This document shows, piece by piece, positions 21,989 to 32,085 of a DNA stretch of 64,000 nt. Source of the DNA: Tenrec ecaudatus (lineage: Eukaryota; Chordata; Mammalia; Afrosoricida; Tenrecidae); NCBI RefSeq assembly GCF_050624435.1, contig NC_134534.1, positions 66,425,501 to 66,489,500 on the forward strand, written 5' to 3'. Both the position numbers and the translations under genes were made by a program. The first letter of the stretch is position 1, and each line of letters begins with the position of its first letter. The notes below the pieces were generated by a model, which saw only the letters and a list, made by a program, of their open reading frames with translations, had not been told where the DNA came from and ran no database searches.

Positions 21989-22517
21989 ATTTTCTTTAAT
22001 ACAACTTTCCTCTAGTTCCTAAATGCTCCACCCACCCCGTCCCACTATCATGATCCGAATTCTACCTTGCAAGTCTGGCTAGACCAGAGGATGGACACTG
22101 GTACAGATAGGAACTGGAAACACAGGGAATCCAGGGTGGATGATCCCTTCCGACCAGTGGTGCGAGTGGTGATACTGGGAGGGTAAAGAAAGGGTGGACT
22201 GGAAAAGGGGAATTGATTACAAGGATCTACATGTGACCTCCTCCCTGGGAGATGGACAACAGAAAAGTGGGTGAAAGGAGACGTCGGACAGGGCAAGATA
22301 TGACAAAATAATAATTTATAAATTATCAAGGGTTCATGAGGGAGGGGTAGCAGGGAGGGGTGAGAAAAATGAGGACCTGATGCCAGGGGCTTAAGTGGAG
22401 AGCAAATGCTTTGGGAATGATGAGGGCAATGAATGTACAAATGTGCTTTACATAATTGATGTCTGTATGGATTGTGATAAGAGTTGCATGAGCCCCTAAA
22501 AAAACGATTAAAAAAAA
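21989..22517 (+). mobile_element. L1-like 3' end (family A), 529 bp, inserted in AfroSINE
   Basis: Begins near 'ACTTTCCTCTAGTTCCT', has the TAGACCAGAGGATGGACAC block and the purine tract, and ends 'ATGAGCCCC' plus an A-rich tail (here TAAAAAAACG, without an intact AATAAA). It is flanked by the 12-bp direct repeat AAGAATACAGAC at 21977-21988 and 22518-22529, a perfect target-site duplication taken from the host SINE. Confidence 0.9.
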
Positions 22518-22565
22518 AAGAATACAGACTTGACATCCCTATGGTTCAGGTCTACTTTGCCTTAG

Positions 22566-22930
22566 CAGCAGTTCTCAACCTGTGGGTCGTGACCCCTTTG
22601 GAGGTCAAACGACCCTTTCACAAGGATCGCCCGATTCATAACAGTAGCAAAATTACAATTATGAAATAGCAAGGAAAATAATTTTATGAGCCCCTGGCTA
22701 TGGGCAAAGAGACACCTGATTGGTGGTGGTGCTGTTATATTAGTCAGGGGCAGAGCAGACTGGCAGCCATTTGTTCATCCTTGCTTGATGCCTAGATCGT
22801 GGCCAGAGTGATTTCATGCCTAGGGCACATAAAATTGTGAAGAAAAAAAAAGAAGAAAATAATTCTATGTCACCACAGCATGAGGTACTGCATTGAAGGG
22901 TGGCAGCATTAGGAAGGTTGAGAACCACCG
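22566..22930 (+). mobile_element. SPIN-type hAT MITE inserted in AfroSINE, itself interrupted
   Basis: The left end reads CAGCAGTTCTCAACCTGTGG and the right end GGTTGAGAACCACCG. The SPIN interior breaks at 22688/22855, where a 166-bp insert sits. Without that insert the element is about 185 bp, like the other copies. The 8-bp target duplication is not readable, because the flanks have diverged. Confidence 0.85.
22689..22854 (+). mobile_element. unidentified retroposed insert inside SPIN
   Basis: A 166-bp segment ends in an A-rich tail (GAAGAAAAAAAAAGAA). It is flanked by near-perfect 15-bp direct repeats at 22674-22688 and 22855-22869 (GAAAATAATTTTATG, with one T/C difference). This is the signature of L1-mediated retroposition of a polyadenylated RNA. 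The body ('GGTGGTGGTGCTGTTATATT', 'CATTTGTTCATCCTTGCTTG') resembles none of the window's repeats and I do not recognise the source. It could be the 3' part of an mRNA. Confidence 0.7.
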
Positions 22931-22990
22931 CTAGACACAGAGGGTCACTGTGAGACAAAATCAACTCGGCGGCAATGGGATTGGATTTGG

Positions 22991-24431
22991 GTCGTTACGG
23001 CACTCATAATGAAAAAGATTTTCAAAGGCAAAATTCACTCTGGTAAATTATGGTACACGTAAGCCCGGTTTTAAAAAAATATGATCGGTCAGAATGAAGA
23101 TACTGTGTCCTGTTCAGAAATAATGAGCAGCAGGAAGTTTTACTGACCTTCGCTTCCTAGCAACCACCAATCCCGGTGGTAGCTATGCCTGATTCACTTG
23201 ACAGATGCATTATTCCTCAGATATGATGGTGCTAGAGTAAATGAATAATTGGGTCCTTTTGGCATGGAAGAGAATTTCAAGTAAAAGAATGGAAATACAA
23301 AAAGATGAGATATTTTAAATCAGTTTTCCCTCCTCTTATCTCCAAATTTATTAAAAACAACCAACCAACCAGCCAAAGCTGAGAGTGGCTGGGACTCTGG
23401 GAGATGGCTAAAGAGCTGAATGTTCTAGAGCACGTTCTGCCCTGGCGCCAACATCAGCTTGTTTGCCTTCAGCTTTCTGCTGCAATTGGAAATCACACAT
23501 TGAGTAAGCTTTGTTTCCTTTTGAAACCAGCCTTTTACCACATGATTTTAAATTAAAATGCTCATATCTTAGGCTACTTTTCATAGCAAAAAGTCACTAA
23601 AGCCCAAGGGACGAACTTTGCTCCTGTCAAGTCATACGCCCTCTCCCATGATCAAGTACCATGAGGTCATAAACAAAGCCAGTGCAGCTGAGGCTGGGAA
23701 AATGGTCTAAGAGGGAAAGATCTTTGATTTATATACAAATTCTCAGGCGAGTATCCCCAGTAATGACAAGCAAGGGGGCAGGGGAGCATGTGTTGCTCTA
23801 ATGGACTTTTGTCAAACATATTTTTAAAGCTCATTTGAATTGACATTCGTGTTCCTTCTTGAAAACGGCAGGAACCGTGATAAATGGTGATCCTGATAAA
23901 GTTCACTCGTAGCCAGTTTTGAAATGATGATGTTGCTTATTTTATCGAACCACTGCCTGTATTTTTTTGTACAGTGCAGCTCTGCACATGGTCCAAGAAG
24001 AGAGACAAATGAAGGGGAAACAGGACAACATACCTTACCGACCACTGGCACATTCTAAATCATCCAGCCTCAGAATGCTTGAAATTGGAAATTAGAAACT
24101 TATGAAAGATTTGTAGCTATGCTTGGGAAATAGTGAATTTAAAACACATCTATATTCACAGTTGTATTACTCTTGAATGATAAGTAAAGAGAACAACCAG
24201 GTCCCACAACAGCTTTGTCATTTCAGGATTATAATAAAATTTCAAGTTCAATCAAAGCAATGAATAATAAAATGGTATTTTTAAAAGTCACACTATATTC
24301 CAATGAGTGTATTTTCAAAATCACAACTCCATTTTCAAGGGTACTGTTTCATTATTTATTCCGTCTATCATCATGTAATACTTGTAGCCTCGACCACACA
24401 GCAGGCCTTCGTGTTGATCCTAAACAACACA
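22991..24431. other. 1.4 kb mostly unique sequence
   Basis: The only simple repeat is a short CCAA run at 23359-23375. The block at 23390-23560 has balanced composition and could be conserved non-coding DNA, but a single sequence cannot show that. No gene seen. Confidence 0.4.
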
Positions 24432-24700
24432 ACAGTGGCACATGGGACATGAATCCAGCTACATGGAGCTTACATTCTGGTAAGGGAGGAAGTAACCAAC
24501 CAACCAAACCAACCCTAAAAACACAATAACGGGAGGGAGGGGCACAGGGCATAGCGGTGGTTGGGCTTAATGAGTGTCATGAAAGGATTAAACAGAGATT
24601 AAGGAAAGAACTGTTTCTGAAACAGGAAGTGGGAAAGGAGAGCGGAGAAGCACTCCAGAGGGGAAGGGAGAGTCTGGACTGAAGAGAATCCGCCATGGAA
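24432..24700 (-). mobile_element. L2 LINE remnant
   Basis: 'CTACATGGAGCTTACATTCT' is a typical reversed L2 3' region. The text that follows to about 24700 is compatible but diverged. Confidence 0.4.
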
Positions 24701-24884
24701 AACTCTTGAAGTAGTTTCTCTGGACAGAGAGCAGTACTTCTCTCAGTAGCTGGAGGGGAAGGGGAAGTTTGCTCTTGTTCTAGAAGGGAGGTGCCAAAGC
24801 TCACAGCAAAGTAAGTTACAAAGTAATGCTCCTGGGGTTCCAGTTCAGTTATGCACAGGCTTACTTCACCCCAAAACATGCTTA

Positions 24885-24960
24885 AACAAGTCTCAGTGCT
24901 CACTGGTCGCTATGTGTCAGCATTGACTCCATGTCTGTGAGTTTGGTTTTGGTTTGGTAA
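24885..24960 (+). mobile_element. AfroSINE tail
   Basis: 'ACTGGTCGCTATGTGTCAGC' followed by 'GAGTTTGGTTTTGGTTTGG' is the SINE tail with its GGTTT-rich end. The head is lost or highly diverged. Confidence 0.65.
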
Positions 24961-25670
24961 ATTCTTTCAGGAGCACACTTGTCTCAGTCTCATTAGGGGG
25001 CCTTCAGAGAAAGACTCCACTCAAAACAGTGGCTTCTAAGGGGGATCTACTGGGTCAGTTTCAGCCAAGGCAGAAAGATCAGCTCAGAAGGCTAGGGTGA
25101 CCGTGTTTGGAAGTTCCAAAAAGATAATCTTGATAGATATTTTTGAAGGATTCTGGATAATCATGAGTACTCAATGAACAAAATTTTGGTAAATGAGTAC
25201 TCAATGAACAAAATTTTGCATTAGTGAGAAATAGACCAAGAGTTATGCTGAGTTTTCTCCCCTGCCACCCCCCACCTCCACCCCCAACATCATGCCTATA
25301 TACCTGCTCATTCTTCAAGGGTACCAGTATTGTCCTATGAGAATTTCACTGGAAAATCTTACTTGTGTACCCTACAGACCTCTTGTTCCTTCTGTTTTCT
25401 TTTTGTTTCCCAAACTCAGAGAATTTCCAAAAGGAACAGGATCCGTGTCCTTCAAGGATGCCCACGTTGGTACTTTGACATGGTGCAAATTAAAGTTCCC
25501 AGGATTCTTTGGGGGAAAGGTTAAAGAGATGAAACACTGGCTTCAGAAGTATACAGACTAGATGGAGGATGAGAAACAATATCTTCACATTTTTATCATT
25601 GTGTTTAATAAGTAATTTTGTGGCAATATGGTTTGAGTTATTCTTGCAAATATGCTGAGAAACATGTGCT
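24961..25670. other. unique sequence with a short tandem duplication
   Basis: Contains the 30-bp duplication at 25163-25222 and a C-rich run at 25261-25286. Overlapping frames at 25292-25561 have no known motif. Confidence 0.5.
25163..25222. repeat. 30-bp tandem duplication
   Basis: ATGAGTACTCAATGAACAAA followed by ATTTTG occurs twice back to back (25163-25192 and 25193-25222). The first 26 bases of each unit are identical. Confidence 0.9.
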
Positions 25671-25915
25671 TGTTATGGATTGAGTGGTTTTTCAAAAATG
25701 ATATGTTGCTGTCTGATATCTGAACCTGTGAATGTGAACTTATTTGAAAATAGGATTTTGGCCAATGTTAATGTAAGGTTATAGGGTTCGTGTAAGTTAG
25801 TTAACATAAGGTCATATTGGATTGGGTGGACCGAATCCCTTTATTACTGATATAATTATGTAAATGGGCATGGCACACAGGGATGGAAATGCAGAATAAA
25901 GAGAGCTACTTGGTC
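25671..25915 (+). mobile_element. MLT1-like MaLR LTR, 5' part
   Basis: It begins TGTTATGGATTGAG. 'CTGTGAATGTGAACTTATTT', 'GAAAATAGGATTTTGGC', 'AAGGTCATATTGGATTGGG' and 'GCACACAGGGA' then follow in the order known for MLT1 LTRs. The 3' end is missing. It is an old solo LTR with no viral coding region. Confidence 0.7.
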
Positions 25916-25929
25916 AACTGACTGGAAGA

Positions 25930-26430
25930 GATCTATAGAAAGGCGACTCAACAGGATGTTCAAATTTAGAACAATGTCATTACTATTTCATGCAAGTAAT
26001 ATTTTGCTGAAGGTCACCCCAAACCGTTGCAACAGTACTGGACAAGGAGCTGCCAGATGTTCGAGCCAGATTCAGAAGAGGTTGTGGAACAAGTGGTAGT
26101 ATTGCTGATGGAGGACGGATCTTGATTGAAAGCAGAGAATACTAGAAAAATGCTTCGTTGTGTTTTGTTGAGTACACAAAGGCATTATCAATTGCGTGAA
26201 CCCTAACAAACTAGGGATGACCTTGAGAAGACTGGGAACTCCAGAGCACTCCATTGTGCTCACATGGAACCTGTACTGGATCAAGAGGTAGTTGGGCGAA
26301 CAGAACAGGGGACACTGCATGGTTTAAAATTCAGGAAAGGTGTGTGCCAGGGTTGTGTCCTGTCGCCATGCTTTCTTAATCTGTATGCTGAGCAAATATC
26401 TGTTAGAGTAGCACTAGATAAGGACGTAAC
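25930..26430 (+). pseudogene. RTE/BovB-type LINE, reverse transcriptase part
   Basis: The order of RTE RT blocks is visible: 'CTGAAGGTCACCC' (the LLKI region), 'CCAGATGTTCGAGCCAG' (the 'ELPDVQAGFRK' coding block), 'TTGAGTACACAAAGGCATTA' (the motif A region), 'CTGTACTGGATCAAGAGG', and the 'CLSPCFLNLYAEQI' peptide at about 26350-26400 (the 'GCILSPCLFNLYAE' block). The catalytic box is not retained. It is frame-broken and dead. Confidence 0.75.
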
Positions 26431-27514
26431 ATTCAGTGTGCCTTTATCTAGAAACAGAACTCCCAAATGCTTAACACGAAAACCAGTAGAGGGGAAAGAG
26501 AATATTCCACAACAGCTTGGAGGCTTCACACTTTCTATCTCAGCGAGTCATAGTGAAGGAAAGCTTAAAAGAAAATGAGACAACAGCAGTGACAGAGGAC
26601 AGCAATCACGGGAACGTTCTGAACGTCACTCAACCATCTAAACCCAATCGTCAACTTTGGCCTGCTCTGCTCCATAACACGAGCCACTTTCTTTGAAAGT
26701 TTCTCAGACATAAATAAAACCTCAGCAAATTAACATGATTGCATCTATACAAAATAATGCTTTCTGATTCCATGACACTATATCAGATTTTAATAACAGA
26801 AAGATAACTGGAAAAGTACACAAATATTTTAATTATATGGAAATTTACTAATAATTCATAAATAAAAGAAGCAATGATCATTAGAAATAAATTAAATAAA
26901 AATGAGGGAAGATCATATAAAATTTGTAGGGTGCATCCAATTTGTGTTTAAGGGGAAATTCATGACATCAAATGTTTATATTGGAAAATCAGAAATACCT
27001 CAAATGAGTAACTTTAGCATCTTCCTTAAAACCAGCAAAGGAGAAAGAATCAAATGCAAATCAAGAAGACTAAAGGATTTAAGGCTAGAGGAGAATTTGA
27101 TTTAAAAAAATTAAAAACAATAGAGTAAAGGCAATTAAAAATTATGATTGAGATTAATACTATTCTTCACTTTTTGATGATCTCATTATCTGACATTTCA
27201 CATTTATGGCAAGAGTGAAAAATCTACTCTCCAACTATTTGGGCCATTAATGATGGACATCTGGCAGTAATCGATACTGAGGCGTCAAGGAAGAATAAAA
27301 TTCATACTTAATTTGTCAACTTGACTGCTCATGATTCTCAGGGTTTGGCAATTATATGATGATGTCATTTGAGATTTATGTCATGATATAATGTGGCAGT
27401 TATGTGTCGATGTAATTATTCTCCATTTTGTAATATGCTGTACTCTGATTTGAAGCGCCCTGATTTTCATATAAAGATCAGATCTCCAGAACCTAATAAT
27501 GATGACAAATGGAA
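26431..27514. other. unique AT-rich sequence
   Basis: No repeat or gene recognised. Confidence 0.5.
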
Positions 27515-27690
27515 AATAAAAACCAAATTCATTACCATCAAGTCGATTCTGAATCAAACTGTTGGCATAGGTGATTCTGCATTGGGCCACTAACTACAAG
27601 ATTGGCAATATTTAAATCTACTGTTCCTGTAAAGATTCACACCTTGAAAGCTCACAGGAGTAGTTTTACTATGTCCTATACAGTTTCTTT
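27515..27690 (+). mobile_element. AfroSINE, with an inverted tail scrap in front
   Basis: 27518-27555 reads as the reverse of the SINE tail (ATTACCATCAAGTCGATTCT). From 27558 a plus-oriented SINE follows, with 'TGGGCCACTAACTACAAG', 'TCCTGTAAAGATTCACACC' and 'GTAGTTTTACTATGTCC'. Both are diverged. Confidence 0.55.
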
Positions 27691-28159
27691 CAGTGATTGT
27701 CAACCGAGAAGTGCGCAAATTAATTTGCTAGGCTTCTATTAAAATTGGTCAAGAAAGAAAAGAAGAACAAATCATTATTAGCATAAGGATTGAAAGATAG
27801 TGCCCACAGGTGCAAAGACATTAAAGCATACAATGTTAATACATGATGATCAATTGTTATCTTATGGCTATTTCAACAGATTTGTGCCATGTGCTCCTAA
27901 ACCCCTTAAATCAAATGATGACAAAGAAAACAGATACTACCAGGACTGATTTGAGTCAATCCTGGTATATCTCATAGGATTAAAGTTAGGGGTCTACTCA
28001 CCTTAAGACCAAATAGCATCTTTGAGGTTCCCTGTTATCAAAAGATGTGCCAGAATTGTGGGTCGGCAACACTAGTACTCATCAGTAAAACAATAGAGAA
28101 AAAGGAATTAAAGAAGAAGCGGATTGTTTAAGATTACATCAAAAGGTTGTCATTTGGAA
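27691..28159. other. unique sequence
   Basis: Nothing recognised. Confidence 0.5.
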
Positions 28160-28295
28160 CTCATCTGGAGACGCCTGGGGAAATAGGCTTGGCACTCTGC
28201 TTCTGAAAGGTCACAATCTTGAAAACCCTGTGGAGCAAGTTGACTGCACACGTAGGGTCACCACGAATCCAGACAGATTCGCCAACATTCTGTCT
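28160..28295 (+). mobile_element. AfroSINE, 3' two thirds
   Basis: 'GGCTTGGCACTCTGCTTCTG', 'GTCACAATCTTGAAAACC' and 'GTAGGGTCACCACGAATCC' mark the middle and tail. Confidence 0.7.
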
Positions 28296-28384
28296 CAAGC
28301 AGAGTAAACAATTTGACCTCTGTACAGCAGGGACACTGGAGTTTTAATGTAGCTGCTTCACTCAAAGTAATTCCATTATCATGT

Positions 28385-28537
28385 TCATCCTCCTGGCTGT
28401 GTGCCCTCCCTGGATGACATGCTTTTCAAGAGCAAGGGCTGTCTCTACATTCTATTTGCATTCGTGGAGCCTAAAGTCACGCTTGGCACACGAAATGCCC
28501 AAAAAATGGGTTGATGAATAGAAAGTTGTATTTATGA
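28385..28537 (+). mobile_element. L2 LINE 3' end
   Basis: 'GCTTTTCAAGAGCAAGGGCT' with 'GTCTCTACATT', 'GTGGAGCCTAAAGTCACGC' and 'GGTTGATGAATAG' follow the conserved L2 3'-end layout. Confidence 0.6.
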
Positions 28538-28589
28538 CGCTAGGAACAAAAATGGCTAGATTATTTCCAGCCACCTAAAGATAACAGCT

Positions 28590-28775
28590 GACACTGACAT
28601 GGCAGTGACTGTGTGCAGACACCCCTAAGCACTTTAAATCCTAAAACAATCCCACAAGGGAGGTACTTGTATCACCTCCATGTTACCAACGAGAAACCCA
28701 GGACAGAGAGTAAATAGGTGGCTTGTTCAAGGTCTGACATTTTCTAAGCAGGGGACCGAATCTAGTTCTGGAGTT
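28590..28775 (-). mobile_element. MIR SINE
   Basis: 'TAAGCACTTTAAATCCTAAA', 'CCACAAGGGAGGTACTTGTA' and 'TACCAACGAGAAACCCAGGA' are the reverse of the MIR 3' half and core. Confidence 0.75.
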
Positions 28776-28949
28776 GATCTTCGGAACCACTCTGGTAGGA
28801 TTTGCAGAAAACTCTTTAACTTCTCTGATGATGAAATGAGCTATGATCATGCAGACAGCCCTGGAATTTCTTACTTGAAGAACCCACAGAGTTTTAGCAA
28901 TGCAGTATGCTTCTCATTTCTAACTCATGAGATCAGTCACTCAACCAAC

Positions 28950-29460
28950 TAACCAACAAATATGTATTGAGTGCTGGCTCGATATTGAATACTGAGATAA
29001 ATGATGGTGAGGAGAAAAAAGCTTTAGTGAAATCAATGGATATTAATCAATTTACAAATGCATAATGAAAAACTGTGACAATAGGAAAGGAAAATTGATG
29101 ATGCATTGAGCATATATAATAGGAGTTCCTAGTGAGATGAATCTATATTATAAACTACCAGACCAATCACGATGAAATACGGGTAATGGTAATATTGAAT
29201 AAATAATTAATGGTATACCAACAGGTCAGAACTGAACAATTTTCAGCCAAGTAATAACAGATTTATAAGAGGAATAATAGAACTATCGTGGTGCATAAAC
29301 AGAATATTTGACTATTTGGGATCAAAGGGGAAGCATTTACCCAAGGACAAAGTTCAGAAGGGTTATGAATGAAGGAGGAATGGAGACAGGGTGCACAGGG
29401 TGGCAATGCGGTGGCTGATCTGACACTGAGGGAACTGCAATGAATGAGTTGAAACAGAGT
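28950..29460 (-). mobile_element. L2 LINE remnants
   Basis: 'CAACAAATATGTATTGAGTG' is the reversed L2 3' terminus. 29330-29460, with a purine-rich 'GAAGGAGGAATGGAGACAGG', fits an upstream part of the same LINE. The central part is not clearly alignable by eye. Confidence 0.45.
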
Positions 29461-30416
29461 ATGTATGAATTGGTGACTATAAACCTGCTGATCTATTCTA
29501 CAAACATTTCCCCAATTCACAAGAAAATATTTCAAAAATCAAGAAAAAAATTTAATGGTGTAATAATCATATTTTTAAAACACTTAATTCAAAAGAAGCT
29601 ACAAAAGGTCACATGGGACAAATATAAAATAGATGGCAAAATAATACACCCAAACCAATCATATCAGTTATACCAGAAAATTTAAATGAAGTAAACACTC
29701 TAACATAAAGACCAATATTGTCCTATAGGATTTTTAAATGAAACAACTATACCTTCTCTTCAAGAAACATATTACATGTAAGGCTTTAGTTATGTTCAAC
29801 ATTAAAAGATAAGGTAAAAAATCATGTAACCACAAAACATAAGTTGAGTGTAAGCTATCATAGAGAATATTGCCTAAAATAGAGATTTTATAATATTTAA
29901 AAGAGTCAATTGATAAAGAAGACATCATTATTAAAAATATGTGAAGGCACCTAAAATTTTACCTAAACACGCTTAAGACAGCAAAAGCATATTAAATTAA
30001 AGGAACTCTGGGGAATTTAATGCACAAAGTTGCTTCCATCGAGGCTTTGAGCTAGCTTTTCACTTCTCTTTAGAGAGTTTGGATGATTTCAGTAACTCCA
30101 CTTTATCCTACCCTCTGAGAGGTCTTGAATCTATTTAATTTTTTTATCTCTGCCCACAGAGTTTTTGATCCATCACTTCTTTTCTGGGCTCATTATTACA
30201 AAAATCCCCTCTTTATCATTAAAATATAATCATAAACTTCTATGCCCCTAGTCATTTCGTTGACATTCCATTGGGTTAAGATAGGGCCCCAGCTCCTTCA
30301 CAACATTTCCTGGTTCCTGCTGGCTCCAACCCTGGACAACCACTCCTCTCTTCCCCCGATCATTCCTCACTTACACTCGTATTTAGCTACTTAAACTTCC
30401 TCTGACGCTCATGGAA
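29461..30416. other. unique AT-rich sequence
   Basis: No gene recognised. 30270-30400 is pyrimidine-rich and may be an L2 piece on +, which I cannot confirm. Confidence 0.4.
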
Positions 30417-30950
30417 GCATGAATCAAGAAATCGAAGATTGTATTGCCCAGGGCAATCTGCTGTACACTTTTAAAGAGTGTTTTAGAGCAGAAATGTCAA
30501 TTTGAAGACTAAGATGCATCTATCCCAAACCATGGTATTTTCAATTACCTTGCATGTGTGCAAAAGTTGGACAATAAGGAAGACCACAGAATAATTGGTG
30601 CATTAGAATTATGGAGTTGGTTAAGAATATTGACAGTACCATTGATTAACAGAAGAACAAATAAAACTGTCTTGGAGGAAATAAAGCCAGAATGCTCCTT
30701 AGACAAACCTTAGGTTCACTTTTCAATCCTTTAGAAAAGTTATCAGATCAGGCTAGTCCCTGGAAAAGAACAACGTGCTGGTGAAGAAAGAAGACCTGCA
30801 AGGAGATGGATTGACACAGCGGCTTTCATGATGGACTCAAACATAGGAATGATGGAGGATGGTTCAGTACTGGGCCGAGCTTAGTTTGGTTATGCATTAT
30901 GTCACTGTGTGTTAGAAGTGACTTAACTACACCTCTTGTTGCTAAGTGAC
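30417..30950 (+). pseudogene. RTE/BovB-type LINE 3' end
   Basis: It starts with 'AATCAAGAAATCGAAGATTG' (a conserved post-RT block) and continues through 'ATCCCAAACCATGGTATTTT', 'GCATTAGAATTATGGAG' (the 'IDAFELWCWRR' coding block) and 'GCAAGGAGATGGATTGACAC'. It reaches the terminal 'ACTACACCTCTTGTT' near 30945. It is frame-broken, a dead 5'-truncated copy. Confidence 0.8.
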
Positions 30951-31194
30951 GTGAGTTGGCCTAACCTCATGTTGACTGCACACAATGAGCTTGGATCTAT
31001 CAGCTTTTCATTGGGTGACTGTTCACAAATAAATGGTCAGGTTCTCTCTTAGTCTGCTTTAGTAAGCTATGCTGAAACCTACTTAGCATCATAGCAATAT
31101 TCAAGCCTCCATAGACAGATGCATTTCCTATAAAATGCCTTCCCTTGGCACCCTGTTTGTCTGATTAAGTTGTTCCTGCTGTGTTCTCCCATGA

Positions 31195-31374
31195 TGTTGT
31201 TAGGCAGCATCTAATTGATTCCAATCCATAGCAACCCCATGTGACAGACCAGAGCTGATTCATTGGGGTTTATTGTCTGTAAACTTTACTAAAGTAGATC
31301 ACCAGCAGATCTTTCTCTGTGAGAAAAATCATGGATGGTTTTGAACCATCAACCTTTCAGTGCCACCAGGGCTT
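31195..31374 (-). mobile_element. AfroSINE, first of three in a row
   Basis: The tail core 'ATAGCAACCCCATGTGACAG' comes first, then the tRNA-like part 'GGTTTTGAACCATCAACC' and the head 'CCACCAGGGCTT'. Confidence 0.8.
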
Positions 31375-31394
31375 GCTCTTTCATCTTCCATAAA

Positions 31395-31585
31395 AAAATC
31401 AAAACCAAATCCATTGCCATCATGTCAATTTTGACTCATTTTGACCCTATAGGGTGAATAGAATTGTCCCACAGGATTTCCACGGCTGTAGTCTTTTAAA
31501 CCTACGGCTGTCTTTTTCCCATGTGAATGTCTACTGGCTTCCAATGACCAGTGTGTCAGTTACCAGCAGAGGGGTTAAACACTAT
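31395..31585 (-). mobile_element. AfroSINE, second of three
   Basis: The tail 'CAAAACCAAATCCATTGCCA' retains the reverse of the GGTTTG-type end. The middle is 'CCCACAGGATTTCCACGG'. The head part has degraded. Confidence 0.75.
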
Positions 31586-31607
31586 TCCATGATGGCTCCT
31601 TTGTGCT

Positions 31608-31780
31608 TTCAGACACCCATCTGGTTGATTTTGATTCCTAGTGGCCCTACATAGGTTTCCCAGATGGTAAGTCTTCATGGGAGCATAAAGCCTCATTTCT
31701 TCCCTTAGAGGACTCATGAGTTTGAACATTTGACCTTGTGGTTAGCCTCCCAGTGCCTACACCACTAAACTACCAGAGCT
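31608..31780 (-). mobile_element. AfroSINE, third of three
   Basis: 'GATTTTGATTCCTAGTGGCC', 'CATGGGAGCATAAAGCCTC', 'GACCTTGTGGTTAGCCTCC' and the head 'ACTACCAGAGCTCC' are in reverse order. Confidence 0.8.
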
Positions 31781-31964
31781 CCTGTTCTCTCCCCGGAGCA
31801 CCTTTCCCCTAGCTAATTGAGTGCCGTTTCCATTGGACTCCATAATTAATGAAGGCAGGGTTCACACCATTCTCGGAAAAATCTGAAAAGACAGAAGCCA
31901 TAAATATCTCACTCTCCATTTTATCCTTGACACCTAGTAGGATTCTTTCTTCATTGTCTGTTTG

Positions 31965-32085
31965 TTCTTAGTCTGGAAGCTCTGCTGAAATCTGTTCACT
32001 TTGGGAGACCAGGGAGGGTTCTGTTCTACTGTGCATAGGGTTGCTCTGGATCAGAACCAACTCGATGGCACCTAACAATACCATG
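31965..32085. mobile_element. RTE 5' scrap (-) joined to AfroSINE/RTE tail (+)
   Basis: 31970-32010 is the reverse of the RTE 5' block 'CAGATTTCAGCAGAGCTTCC'. 32032-32085 reads on + 'GGGTTGCTCTGGATCAGAAC', 'ACTCGATGGCACCTAACAA', the common RTE/SINE tail. Confidence 0.55.

Larger units (their letters stand above)
21867..22990 (+). mobile_element. AfroSINE split into three parts by two later insertions
   Basis: The SINE can be followed as three pieces: 21867-21988 (head to 'GCTTCCATGAAGAATACAG'), about 22518-22565 ('AGACTTGACATCCCTATGG' to 'CTACTTTGCC') and 22931-22990 ('AGGGTCACTGTGAGACAAAA', 'TCAACTCGGCGGCAATGGG'). Joined in order, these give the usual ~220-bp SINE layout. The first gap holds a family A element and the second a SPIN. 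The SINE is therefore older than both insertions. Confidence 0.8.

Noticed and set aside
22048..22536. 162-codon minus-strand frame
   Set aside because: It is the reverse of a family A copy; the same frame type appears at 62980-63513.
25261..25286. C-rich run as a possible regulatory GC box
   Set aside because: Simple low-complexity sequence without CpG or TATA context.
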